Assembly (NCBI GenBank): GCA_028408795.1
Contig: JAOOLP010000004.1
Span: forward strand, 1-64,000
Direction: 5' to 3'
Source: Candidatus Pelagibacter sp.
GTDB lineage: Bacteria > Pseudomonadota > Alphaproteobacteria > Pelagibacterales > Pelagibacteraceae
Length of the DNA: 64,000 nucleotides
Shown: in pieces, positions 28,211 through 36,612 of the stretch
Layout of the letters: each line of letters begins with the position of its first letter
How positions within the stretch are numbered: the stretch's first letter is position 1
Notes under the pieces: model-generated
Database searches by the model: none
What the model was told of the DNA's origin: nothing
What the model saw: only the letters and a program-made list of their open reading frames with translations
Program-made: the position numbers and the translations under genes

Positions 28211-29404
28211 ATGAAAGATGAAATAAATATAGATGGTGAAATATTCCACAACACAGTAAAAATTTTAAAAGATTTAATTAAATTTCAAACCATATCTGGA
28301 AAGCCAAATATTCAATTAATAGAATATTGTGAAAATTTATTAACAAAATCCGGAGCAGTGTCAGTTAAAACATTCAATCAGTCAAAAACTCAAGCCAATT
28401 TATTCTCTACAATAAATGGAGATGGTTCAAATAATGGGGGAATTGTATTATCCGGACATACTGATGTTGTTCCTGCGACAGCAAATGAATGGACTTCTAA
28501 CCCTTATGAAGCGAGAGAAGATGACAATAAAATTTTTGGCCGAGGATCTTGTGATATGAAAGGCTTTATTGCTTGCACTTTAGCAGTCGCTCCATTGTTT
28601 GGATCTAACAAGTTAAAAAAACCAATTCATTTTTCATATACATTTGATGAAGAAACTGGATGTTTAGGAGCACCATTAGTGCTGACTGATTTAAAAAAAA
28701 GAAACCTAAACTTTTCAGCATGCATAATTGGTGAACCAACAAATATGAAAGCTATTACAGCAAATAAAGGCTACAATGAATATGTGACTCATTTCACTGG
28801 TGTATCTGGTCATGCCTCAAATCCTGTAAATGGTGTAAGTGCAATCGAATATGCTATTGAATATAGTAACAAATTATTAGAATTAAAAAATAAGCTTAAA
28901 AGTAGAACAGTGAAAAAAAAAATATTTTCACCTCCCTACTCTACTCTTCAAATAGGAAAGATTTCAGGAGGAATAGGTGCAAATGTGATTGCAGACAAAT
29001 GTTCCTTGGAATGGGAAGTTAGACCAGTCAACAAAGAAGATGAAAGTTTTGTCACCAAAAGTATTGATGATTTTACAAATAATATATTATTGCCTAAACT
29101 TAAAAAAAATAGCCCTAAAGGAAATATTAAAAAGAAAATAATAGGTGAGGTTGTTGGTTTTTATAAAGAGGAAAATTCTGAAGCAGTAAATCTTGTTTGT
29201 AATTTAACTGGTGATAATTCAGTAGGTACAATGTCTTTTGGAACTGAAGCAGGTTTATTTCAAAATTCTGGGATTAGTACTGTAATATGTGGACCAGGAT
29301 CTATTGATCAAGCACATACGGTAGATGAATTTATTTCCTATGATCAACTTAAGAAATGTTTAAAAATGCTTATCAATCTTCAAAGAACAATTGAAAGTAA
29401 ATAA
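28211..29404 (+). CDS. argE: Acetylornithine deacetylase (M20 family)
   Basis: Removes acetate from N2-acetylornithine in arginine synthesis. M20 metallohydrolase: metal ligands in VLSGHTDVVPA (His, Asp), FGRGSCDMKGF (Asp), FDEETGCLGA (Glu pair), IIGEPTNMKA (Asp replaced in context) and a C-terminal GPGSIDQAHTVDEFI (His). The dimerisation domain lies at about 185-290 with GVSGHASNP. 397 aa is standard. Related M20 enzymes deacylate other amino acids, so ornithine specificity rests on overall likeness. Confidence 0.88.
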   Translation: MKDEINIDGEIFHNTVKILKDLIKFQTISGKPNIQLIEYCENLLTKSGAVSVKTFNQSKTQANLFSTINGDGSNNGGIVLSGHTDVVPATANEWTSNPYEAREDDNKIFGRGSCDMKGFIACTLAVAPLFGSNKLKKPIHFSYTFDEETGCLGAPLVLTDLKKRNLNFSACIIGEPTNMKAITANKGYNEYVTHFTGVSGHASNPVNGVSAIEYAIEYSNKLLELKNKLKSRTVKKKIFSPPYSTLQIGKISGGIGANVIADKCSLEWEVRPVNKEDESFVTKSIDDFTNNILLPKLKKNSPKGNIKKKIIGEVVGFYKEENSEAVNLVCNLTGDNSVGTMSFGTEAGLFQNSGISTVICGPGSIDQAHTVDEFISYDQLKKCLKMLINLQRTIESK

Positions 29405-29421
29405 TACTTAATTCTATCTTT

Positions 29422-30069
29422 ATGTCTGAATTAATCAAACAAAGTAAATCTGAAAAATTTCTTGTAGGCTTAATTTTAATATTAATTATATTAATTCTAT
29501 ATATTTTTGTAATTCTGCCTAATAAATGTTTATTTGTAAAAAATTATGACCCGAAGGAAATTAATTTTGAAAAGCCTGAGAACATTTCAGTTTTAAATGT
29601 TACTTGCGGAAATGTAATTATAGAACTTTACCCAGATATTTCTCCAGTTGCGGTAAAAAGATTTAAAATGTTAATTAAAGCTGGAAAATATGATGATGTT
29701 GCTTTTCATAGAGTTATAAAAGACGTTTTAGTTCAAGCAGGAGATTTAGAGTTTGGTAAAAAAGACAATATAAACTATACCTACATTGGATCGGGAAAGT
29801 CTGGATTTGGTCTCATTAAATCAGAGTTTAATAAAAAATTTAAATTTGAAGAAGGTACTGTGGCCATGGTTAAATTAGATAAAAAAGATACTGAAGATAG
29901 TCAGTTTTTTATTTTACTACAAGATTCTCCAACTTTTAATGGTAGATATACTCCTGTTGGAAAAGTTCTTTATGGTATTGAGGTTTTGAAGAAAATTAAA
30001 AACAATGATAAATCTGACTATGTGTTACGGCCTGACTTTATTAATAGCTTTAAGTTACTTATAAATTAA
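29422..30069 (+). CDS. Membrane-anchored cyclophilin-type peptidyl-prolyl isomerase
   Basis: One N-terminal transmembrane helix (residues about 15-36, LVGLILILIILILYIFVIL) places the enzyme domain in the periplasm. The cyclophilin domain has SPVAVKRFKMLIKAGKYDDVAFHRVIKDVLVQAGD and then DSQFFILLQDSPTFNGRYTPVGKV. The usual F-M-x-Q-G-G-D is V-L-V-Q-A-G-D, a mild change near the active site, while the F-H-R-V-I arginine is kept. Probably aids folding of exported proteins. It ends 1 bp before the convergent ABC transporter operon. Confidence 0.87.
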   Translation: MSELIKQSKSEKFLVGLILILIILILYIFVILPNKCLFVKNYDPKEINFEKPENISVLNVTCGNVIIELYPDISPVAVKRFKMLIKAGKYDDVAFHRVIKDVLVQAGDLEFGKKDNINYTYIGSGKSGFGLIKSEFNKKFKFEEGTVAMVKLDKKDTEDSQFFILLQDSPTFNGRYTPVGKVLYGIEVLKKIKNNDKSDYVLRPDFINSFKLLIN

Positions 30070-30924
30070 TTATCTATTTATTCCTCTTATTCTTTCAGAT
30101 CTTCTTCTTAAAAGTTCCGCGGCAACTAGAACTAATGTTGAAAGTAATATCAAACAAGTAGCAACAGATAATATAGTTGGACTTAATTGTTCTCTTAATC
30201 CAGTCCACATTTGAACTGGAATAGTTGTGTTATCTAAACCAGCTAAAAATAATACAATTACAACTTCATCAAAAGAAGTAACGAAAGCAAATAAGGCCCC
30301 TGATATAACTCCTGGTAAAATTAAAGGTAATGTTATTTTCATAAAAGTATTTACAGGATTACTTCCTAAACTTGCGGCAGCTCTTGTAACGCTATGATCA
30401 AACCCAGATAAAGTTGCTGTCACAGTAATTACCACAAAAGGAGTTCCTAATATAATATGAGCTAACACTATTCCTGTGTGGGTTGCTGCTAAGCCTGCTT
30501 TAGCCATAAAAAAGAAAATTGCTACTCCTGAAATAATTAAAGGAACAATCATTGGAGAAATTAAGGTTGCCATTATTATTCCTTTATAAGGCATATATCT
30601 GCTACTCAAACCTAATGCAGCAACTGTTCCTAAAATAACAGCACCAATTGTTGCAAATATTGCTATAAAGAAACTATTCTTTGCCGCTAATCCCCAAGGA
30701 TTTTTAGTTCCATAAACCATATCCTTGTACCATCTTAAAGAGAAAGCATCAGGGTCTAGTCTCTTCATGCCGTCAGTTATTACTAAAAATTCTTCTGCAT
30801 TAAACGACAGTGGAAAAATTACAAACAAAGGAGCAATCAAAAAGAAAAAAACACAACCACAAATAAAAAGATACACATAATGCCATATTCTATAATGTGG
30901 TTCTGTATATTTTGGTAAAGCCAT
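30070..30924 (-). CDS. ABC transporter permease, PotC-type (spermidine/putrescine family)
   Basis: 284 residues with six predicted transmembrane helices. The cytoplasmic EAA loop is seen as TRAAASLGSNPVNTFMKITLPLILPGV, the contact with the ATPase. TLSGFDHS precedes it, as in PotC proteins. It is last in the six-gene eutA-doeA-ABC operon, 2 bp after the first permease. Since ectoine-degrading genes share the operon, the cargo may be ectoine or hydroxyectoine rather than a polyamine (inference). Confidence 0.92.
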   Translation of the reverse strand: MALPKYTEPHYRIWHYVYLFICGCVFFFLIAPLFVIFPLSFNAEEFLVITDGMKRLDPDAFSLRWYKDMVYGTKNPWGLAAKNSFFIAIFATIGAVILGTVAALGLSSRYMPYKGIIMATLISPMIVPLIISGVAIFFFMAKAGLAATHTGIVLAHIILGTPFVVITVTATLSGFDHSVTRAAASLGSNPVNTFMKITLPLILPGVISGALFAFVTSFDEVVIVLFLAGLDNTTIPVQMWTGLREQLSPTILSVATCLILLSTLVLVAAELLRRRSERIRGINR

Positions 30925-30926
30925 GA

Positions 30927-32180
30927 TTATCCTAATTTAATATTATCTATCCCAACTAATTTGTTATAAACCCAGTAAATTGCAAGAACTCCTGCTAACA
31001 ACATCAGTCCCATAGCAGAGGCAAAGCTCCAATCCAAAGTAGACTTCATATGATATGCAATCATATTACTAATAAGAGTTCCTGACGCACCTCCTACTAA
31101 TTCTGGAGTAATGTAGTAGCCAATCGCAAGAATAAAAACTAAAAGAGATCCTGCCCCTATACCTGGGATGGTTAGGGGAAAGTATACCTTCCAAAATGTA
31201 GTGAACGGTGTTCCGCCAAGAGATTTTCCAGCTCTAACAAGACTAGGAGATATTGTCTTCATGACGCTATACAGCGGTAAAACCATAAATGGTAAGAGAA
31301 TTTGGGTCATTGCAATATAAGTCCCGGTTTCATTATACATCATAACTAATCTCTTATCGTCAGCTACTAAACCTATCCAAACTAAAAAATCATTAACTAC
31401 TCCCTGTTGTTGAAGTAAAATCATCCAACTTGCAGTCCTGACTAATAATGAAGTCCAAAAGGGAAGCAGAACACAAATCATTAATAAATTACTATATTTC
31501 ATTGGAAGAGTGGCTAATAAATGTGCAATTGGATAAGCCATTAAAAAACAAAATAAAGTGACGTAAAAAGCTATTTTTAAAGTTCTAACCCATAATTTTT
31601 TATAAATTCTTCGATCCTCTTCAACTTGAACGAACTTTCCATCTTCATTTTGATACATATCAACACCCTTTAAATATTTTGAATACGAATAGGAAGGTGC
31701 GCGTCTTTTAATTGCTCTCCAGTATTCAACGTCTGCCCATCTTTCATGAACTTCCATGATTTGTTCTTTATAATTTCCTTCTTCAAAGGATTTTGATTTT
31801 CGTCTTAATTTTTTAATAATACTTTTAAAACCATTTTTTTCATAATTTAATTGAGTTGATAGTTTTCCCTCTCTTTCTTCCTCAATTAATTTTTGAAAAT
31901 CAAAATAAAAAGCTTTGAATACTTCCTCTGATGGAAGTTCTTTTCCATCCCATTTCTCCATAGCAATAAATGTTTTGGGCAAAGCGTTCGTAACCATACG
32001 GTCATCAACACTATTGAATAACATTCCAATAATAGGAGAAATATAAACTATTAATAAAAAAAATAATAAGGGTGCAACAAGAAGAAATGCTTTAAATTTA
32101 TTTCTTCTTTCAACTTTTTTAAGACTTACCTCTAGAGGTACACCGTCAGTAGTTAAAATTTTTTGTGTTTCACTGCTCAT
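30927..32180 (-). CDS. ABC transporter permease, PotB-type with long first periplasmic loop
   Basis: 417 residues, well above the 270-300 usual for PotB. TM1 lies at about 31-53 and is followed by a charged region of about 145 residues (54-198) before the remaining five helices. The EAA motif appears as RAGKSLGGTPFTTFWKVYFPLTIPG. The big loop is Lys/Glu-rich and should be periplasmic, possibly a docking site for the binding protein. The start codon sits directly after the T-tract of an intrinsic terminator, with no visible Shine-Dalgarno sequence. Confidence 0.92.
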   Translation of the reverse strand: MSSETQKILTTDGVPLEVSLKKVERRNKFKAFLLVAPLLFFLLIVYISPIIGMLFNSVDDRMVTNALPKTFIAMEKWDGKELPSEEVFKAFYFDFQKLIEEEREGKLSTQLNYEKNGFKSIIKKLRRKSKSFEEGNYKEQIMEVHERWADVEYWRAIKRRAPSYSYSKYLKGVDMYQNEDGKFVQVEEDRRIYKKLWVRTLKIAFYVTLFCFLMAYPIAHLLATLPMKYSNLLMICVLLPFWTSLLVRTASWMILLQQQGVVNDFLVWIGLVADDKRLVMMYNETGTYIAMTQILLPFMVLPLYSVMKTISPSLVRAGKSLGGTPFTTFWKVYFPLTIPGIGAGSLLVFILAIGYYITPELVGGASGTLISNMIAYHMKSTLDWSFASAMGLMLLAGVLAIYWVYNKLVGIDNIKLG

Positions 32181-32213
32181 AAATAAAAAGGGCGGTTATT
32201 AAATAACCGCCCT
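32181..32213 (-). terminator. Intrinsic terminator/attenuator between binding-protein and permease genes
   Basis: On the minus strand AGGGCGGTTAT and ATAACCGCCCT form a perfect 11-bp stem with a TTA loop, GC-rich for this genome, followed at once by TTTTTATTT. It lies 36 bp after the binding-protein stop and directly abuts the permease ATG. This is a textbook intrinsic terminator. Partial read-through would give much more binding protein than permease, the usual need of an ABC importer. Confidence 0.9.
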
Positions 32214-32248
32214 GAATATAATATATCATCTTAGTCTTTAAAACTTAA

Positions 32249-33367
32249 TTATAGACCAGACTTCATTGCTTCCCATTTTTCACCAATTTCTGAACCGTTG
32301 TCAGCCCAAAATAATGGATCAATAAGGATATAGCTTTTTGTATTGTTTGGATGAGTTGGCATTTGAGACATCATGTTTGTTTTACCATCTTTATACCATG
32401 GTTCACCCGCTTCAATAACTTTTAGAGAAGATTTTCTCCAAGGTGCGTAAGCAATATATTTAGCTGATCCAGCTAAACCTTCTGTGCTTGTCATTTGCGC
32501 AATTGCTTTCATAGCATCAGCCTCGTTTGGTCCACCCTTAACAACTACCATGTATTGGTAATCTAAACCTTGAGCATCCCATACTTGTTTTAATGGTGCG
32601 CCTTCTCCAACTTCTGCGTTAAAGAATCTACCATTCCAGCCTGTTGCCATTACAACTTCACCCTGCATAAGTAGTTCAGGTGGTTTTGCACCAGCTGACC
32701 AAAATACGCATCCGCCATTTGGATCTTTACATAGAGCTTCAACTTTTTTGATTGCAGCATCAAGACCTTTGGCTTTTGAAAGTTTTTTGTAGATATTTTT
32801 TCCACCTTTACCTGGTTTAGTACCCGCTGCAGCCACTGCCATTTCTACATTATGCATTGCTGATTTATAGATACCTCTTTTTCCAGGAAATTTTTTAGTG
32901 TCAAAGAAATCTTTTATTGTTTTTGGTTTATTGCTTCCAATTGTCTTATCATTGTAAGCGTATGTCCAAGAATATAAAATATTTCCTACAGCACATTTAC
33001 TAGGCATTGACGTAAAGAAGTCTTTGCTAGCTTTAGTACCATCTGGAGCTGCTGGGAAGTCTTTGTCAAAATTAAATTTTACAAATAATCCTTCGTCACA
33101 TCCATTGATAGTGTCCATAGCGAAAACATCTATGATGTCCCAAGTAATTTTACCTGCTGCTTTTTGAGCTTTAATTTCAGATAATCCACCTGAATAGTCT
33201 ACCCAGTTAATAGGTATACCTAATTTTTTAGCAGTTGGATCACCATAACCTAGTTTTTGACTTTCAGTGTAAGCTCCACCCCATGATGCAACTGTTACAG
33301 CATAAGAAGTTGAAGAAATTGAAAGAGCAAATACTAGAGTAAGTATTAGTTTACTTAATTTTCTCAT
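32249..33367 (-). CDS. Periplasmic substrate-binding protein, PotD-like (putative ectoine/polyamine importer)
   Basis: Signal peptide MRKLSKLILTLVFALSISSTSYA is followed by the mature start VTVASWGGAYTESQK, typical of the spermidine/putrescine-type solute-binding family. Other blocks are WDIIDVFAMD, LYSWTYAYNDK, IKDFFDTKKFPGKRGI and GWNGRFF. 372 aa. A strong ribosome site (GGAGAGG, 6 nt before ATG) suggests high expression, as expected for a SAR11 uptake protein. Preceded by the ATPase gene after 119 bp that may hold a separate promoter. Ligand unproven; operon context favours ectoines. Confidence 0.92.
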   Translation of the reverse strand: MRKLSKLILTLVFALSISSTSYAVTVASWGGAYTESQKLGYGDPTAKKLGIPINWVDYSGGLSEIKAQKAAGKITWDIIDVFAMDTINGCDEGLFVKFNFDKDFPAAPDGTKASKDFFTSMPSKCAVGNILYSWTYAYNDKTIGSNKPKTIKDFFDTKKFPGKRGIYKSAMHNVEMAVAAAGTKPGKGGKNIYKKLSKAKGLDAAIKKVEALCKDPNGGCVFWSAGAKPPELLMQGEVVMATGWNGRFFNAEVGEGAPLKQVWDAQGLDYQYMVVVKGGPNEADAMKAIAQMTSTEGLAGSAKYIAYAPWRKSSLKVIEAGEPWYKDGKTNMMSQMPTHPNNTKSYILIDPLFWADNGSEIGEKWEAMKSGL

Positions 33368-33486
33368 TATTACCTCTCCGTTTAAACGTTAATTAATGGT
33401 TTATTACAACAATTAACAAAAATTAAGTCAACCTCTGATTTTGTAATATTATTGATTATATTAACTTTTTTTTGATTGAATCAATC

Positions 33487-34581
33487 TCAGATTGATTTTG
33501 GATCTAGCGCTCTGGCGTCTTGGCTATTCCAGCCAACGCTGATCTCATTTCCTCGTTTAATGTCCATTCTTGCTGAACTGTTAGGAACTTTTAAAATAAA
33601 TTCTTTGTTACCCAATAAATTTAACCTTACTCTAGCGTGATCACCGTGGTAAATAATTTCTTCGATTTTTCCTTTATGCTTATTGTCCATTTTTTCTTCA
33701 GGATCTATAATTGCTCTTTCAGGTCTTAAAGAAACTTTTGTTTTTTCTCCTTTTGACTTTACGCTAATAGGATTTGAAATTATTTCACCACCTGTATCAA
33801 GTTTCACTTTACATTTTCCACCCGAAATATCAGTAACCTCTCCTGCAAAAGTATTATTTTCTCCAATAAATTCTGCTACAAATGAGTTAACTGGTTCTTC
33901 GTATAATTTATCAGGTGTGGAAAGCTGTTGAACTTTTCCATCATTGAAAACTGCTATTCTACTAGACATTGTTAAGGCCTCGCTTTGATCATGAGTTACG
34001 TACACGACTGTTACTCCGATGCTTTCATGAATATGTTTAATCTCGTACTGCATACTTTCCCTTAAATTTTTATCTAGCGCACCCAAAGGTTCGTCCATTA
34101 AAACTAATTGAGGATCAAAAACTAAGGATCTTGCAACAGCAACTCTTTGTTGTTGCCCGCCAGATAATTGATTGGGCATTCTTTTTTCAAAACCTGATAA
34201 TGAAACCATTGATAACGCTTTATCAACTTTTTTATCAATATCAATTTTAGAAAGCTTTCTAACTTTTAATGGAAAAGCTAAATTTTCATAAACTGTTAAA
34301 TGTGGAAATAAAGCATAATTTTGAAAAACCATTCCTATACCCCTTTTGTGTGGTGGAATTCTTGAAATGGGTTTTGAGTCTAAATATATTTCTCCATTTG
34401 TTGGAGTTTCAAAGCCAGCTAACATCATTAGGCAAGTTGTTTTTCCTGAACCAGATGGCCCCAGCATTGTAATGAATTCGCCTTCGTTAATATCTAAGTT
34501 AAGGTCTTTTACAACTAAAACTTTTCCGTCATAACTTTTGTCAACTTTGTCAAATTTTACAAAACTTTTTGAAGACGTCAT
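33487..34581 (-). CDS. ABC transporter ATP-binding protein, PotA-type
   Basis: 364-residue ATPase with Walker A GPSGSGKTTC, Q-loop VFQNYALFPHLTV, signature LSGGQQQRVAVAR, Walker B LVLMDEPLGALD and switch His in YVTHDQSEA. A C-terminal TOBE domain follows from about residue 280 (VKSKGEKTKVSLRPERAI). The N-terminal leader is VKFDKVDKSYDG. It energises the two permeases downstream. The gene lies 47 bp after doeA in the same direction. Confidence 0.95.
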   Translation of the reverse strand: MTSSKSFVKFDKVDKSYDGKVLVVKDLNLDINEGEFITMLGPSGSGKTTCLMMLAGFETPTNGEIYLDSKPISRIPPHKRGIGMVFQNYALFPHLTVYENLAFPLKVRKLSKIDIDKKVDKALSMVSLSGFEKRMPNQLSGGQQQRVAVARSLVFDPQLVLMDEPLGALDKNLRESMQYEIKHIHESIGVTVVYVTHDQSEALTMSSRIAVFNDGKVQQLSTPDKLYEEPVNSFVAEFIGENNTFAGEVTDISGGKCKVKLDTGGEIISNPISVKSKGEKTKVSLRPERAIIDPEEKMDNKHKGKIEEIIYHGDHARVRLNLLGNKEFILKVPNSSARMDIKRGNEISVGWNSQDARALDPKSI

Positions 34582-34628
34582 ATTGTGATTATATAAAGCA
34601 TTTGTGAAAATTTATTTCAAGGTTTTTA

Positions 34629-35795
34629 TTATTTAATATGTAATTCTCTAGATAAATTGCAGAATAATTCAGAACCTGTTTCTGTAACTCTTACTGCCTC
34701 GCTGGCTTCTACACCCCAATCTCCGAACTGCATGACTGCAATCATATGAAAAGTAACGTTAGGTTGTAAAATTGTTTTGTCCCCTTTTAATATATTAAAT
34801 GTTTGCTCTCCCCAATCAGGCGGGTAACCTATACCTATTGAATATCCTGTTCTTGAATCTTTTTTAATATTATATTTATCTAAAATACCCCAAAATTTTT
34901 GTGCAATATCATCAACTGTATTACCAGGTTTAGTTACTGAAATTCCCGCGTCCAATGCTTCATTAGTGGCTTTCATGGTGTCGATTTTTTTTTGATCCTT
35001 TTTACCTAATAAAACTGTTCGAGCCATTGGACAGTGATATCTTTTATATGCTCCTGCAATTTCAATAATTGTTGCTTCACCTGAAACAAACTTTTCGTCA
35101 GTATGGGTTAAATGAGAAGCAGAAGTACCTTTTCCTGTTGGCAGCAGAGTAGCAATGCTTGGGTAATCACCTCCAAATTCTTTAGTACCATTAAATAAAG
35201 CTTTTTGAATTTCAGCTACAGCATCGCATTGCCTAACTCCTGGATTTATACTGTTGAATGCTGTTTTCATTCCGCTTTCAACTATACGGGCAGCAGATTG
35301 CATTAACTTAATTTCTGCATTCGATTTTACAACTCTTGCCCAATTGACTAATCGTTCAGCGTCTTTTAATTTTGCATTAGGTAAACCTTTCTTAATGGTC
35401 TCATAACAAAAAGCAGTAAAATAATGACTGTCCATCTCTAAGCCAATATTTTGTTTGTCCCATTTTCTTTTCTTAATTATTTCAGTCAGATACTGGTAAG
35501 GATGTAATGGCCAAGTGTGTATATACTTTTCATCGTATTCTATAATATTTTTATCTTGTAAATATGTTTTTATATATGCTCCTCCCCCATCTTGAGCTCT
35601 TACAAAGCAAATAGGTTCTTCTTCATTTACGTGGACTAAAACACATTGAGCATAATAAAATGACCAAGCATCATATCCAGTTAGATAATTCATGTTTGCA
35701 GGATCGTGAGACACAAGTAGATCAATGCCTTTTTTTTGCATTTCAATCTTTACTTTGTTTAGACGATTTTTATACTCTTGTTTTTCAAAAAGCAT
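34629..35795 (-). CDS. doeA: Ectoine hydrolase-like M24 (creatinase/prolidase-fold) enzyme
   Basis: 388-residue creatinase-like two-domain protein. The N-terminal block NYLTGYDAWSFYYAQCVLV and the C-terminal IGYPPDWGEQT are characteristic of DoeA/EutD ectoine hydrolases, which open ectoine or 5-hydroxyectoine to N-acetyl-diaminobutyrate derivatives. The metal-binding Asp pair of true M24 peptidases is lost: the segment reads IIEIAGAYKRYHCPMART, so a metallopeptidase is unlikely. It directly follows eutA with no gap. Assignment rests on recognised motifs and neighbours. Confidence 0.78.
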   Translation of the reverse strand: MLFEKQEYKNRLNKVKIEMQKKGIDLLVSHDPANMNYLTGYDAWSFYYAQCVLVHVNEEEPICFVRAQDGGGAYIKTYLQDKNIIEYDEKYIHTWPLHPYQYLTEIIKKRKWDKQNIGLEMDSHYFTAFCYETIKKGLPNAKLKDAERLVNWARVVKSNAEIKLMQSAARIVESGMKTAFNSINPGVRQCDAVAEIQKALFNGTKEFGGDYPSIATLLPTGKGTSASHLTHTDEKFVSGEATIIEIAGAYKRYHCPMARTVLLGKKDQKKIDTMKATNEALDAGISVTKPGNTVDDIAQKFWGILDKYNIKKDSRTGYSIGIGYPPDWGEQTFNILKGDKTILQPNVTFHMIAVMQFGDWGVEASEAVRVTETGSELFCNLSRELHIK

Positions 35796-36545
35796 TTAAT
35801 TTTCTAAAAGTTTTCCATAACCGCTTATTGGAGAATTGTATCCAGTTGAGCGTATCGTATCCCAGATCAGAGTTTGATTGCTTGAAAATACTGGTTTTTT
35901 AATTTTATTTTCTAATTTGTTAAGAATACTTAAAACTGGCAAAGCAGTACAAGAAATAAACAAAGCATCTGCTTCTTTCGTAATAAGTTTAGATGAAATT
36001 TCTATAATATAATTTGGATCAACATTTGCAAATTCTGAGTCTAAGTTTAGATTTAAACTAGCAAAAGACGAAACTTTGATATTTTTTTGAGTAAAATATT
36101 CTAGAATTGATTTATTCACTAAATCTGGATACGGGGTAAATAAAGCAATATTTTTGATATTCATTTTTTTAAACGCTTTTATTGCTGAGGTTATAGGTGT
36201 TGTTACGTAACAGCCAGGTTTAGCTAACAGTATTTTTTCTTTTACTATATTTTCTCCTATTGCAATCGTGCCCGATGTGCAACCATAAGCAATAGTATTT
36301 ATTTTCTCATCTGGCAATATCTTATTTGTAGCTGACTCAAGATCTAATTTCATTTTTAATAAATTTTCTTTTGTAAGAGGATTTTGATTATGAATTCGGT
36401 TAATAAAAATATTTAAAGGTAGATTTTTAAATATTTTATTAAAATCTCCTTCAATCGTTTGATCTGTAGACAGGGCTAGTAAACCGATTTTTGGTTTTAA
36501 ATCTTTTTTAAATTTAGCATCATAATGTTTAAAAACTTCACTCAT
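35796..36545 (-). CDS. eutA: EutA-like Asp/Glu/hydantoin-racemase-superfamily protein (ectoine utilization)
   Basis: 249 residues. The two catalytic cysteines of the superfamily lie in IAYGCTSGTIAIG and DALFISCTALPVL, and SSNQTLIWDTIRSTG closes the fold. KPKIGLLALSTDQTIEGDF at the start and TPYPDLVNKSILEYF fit EutA, proposed to racemise hydroxyectoine before DoeA acts. ATG at 36545 (MSEVF) is preferred to a TTG 6 bp earlier. Related maleate isomerases and arylmalonate decarboxylases share the fold, but adjacency to doeA supports EutA. Confidence 0.78.
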   Translation of the reverse strand: MSEVFKHYDAKFKKDLKPKIGLLALSTDQTIEGDFNKIFKNLPLNIFINRIHNQNPLTKENLLKMKLDLESATNKILPDEKINTIAYGCTSGTIAIGENIVKEKILLAKPGCYVTTPITSAIKAFKKMNIKNIALFTPYPDLVNKSILEYFTQKNIKVSSFASLNLNLDSEFANVDPNYIIEISSKLITKEADALFISCTALPVLSILNKLENKIKKPVFSSNQTLIWDTIRSTGYNSPISGYGKLLEN

Positions 36546-36612
36546 TTTCAATATGATACTTTAATATCTTTTAAAGTTAAAGATTAAAGAACTTACGTTG
36601 TATTATTATAAA

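Noticed and set aside
28211..29404. M20 enzyme as DoeB, the N-acetyl-diaminobutyrate deacetylase
   Set aside because: Motifs fit ArgE, it is on the other strand and not in the eutA-doeA operon, and known DoeB belongs to a different family.
33479..33497. Hairpin AATCAATC/GATTGATT at the ABC ATPase stop as a terminator
   Set aside because: 8-bp AT-rich stem without a T-tract on the minus strand; likely chance in AT-rich sequence.
34629..35795. Xaa-Pro metallopeptidase
   Set aside because: Metal-binding aspartates are replaced, and ectoine-hydrolase motifs plus an adjacent eutA-like gene fit better.
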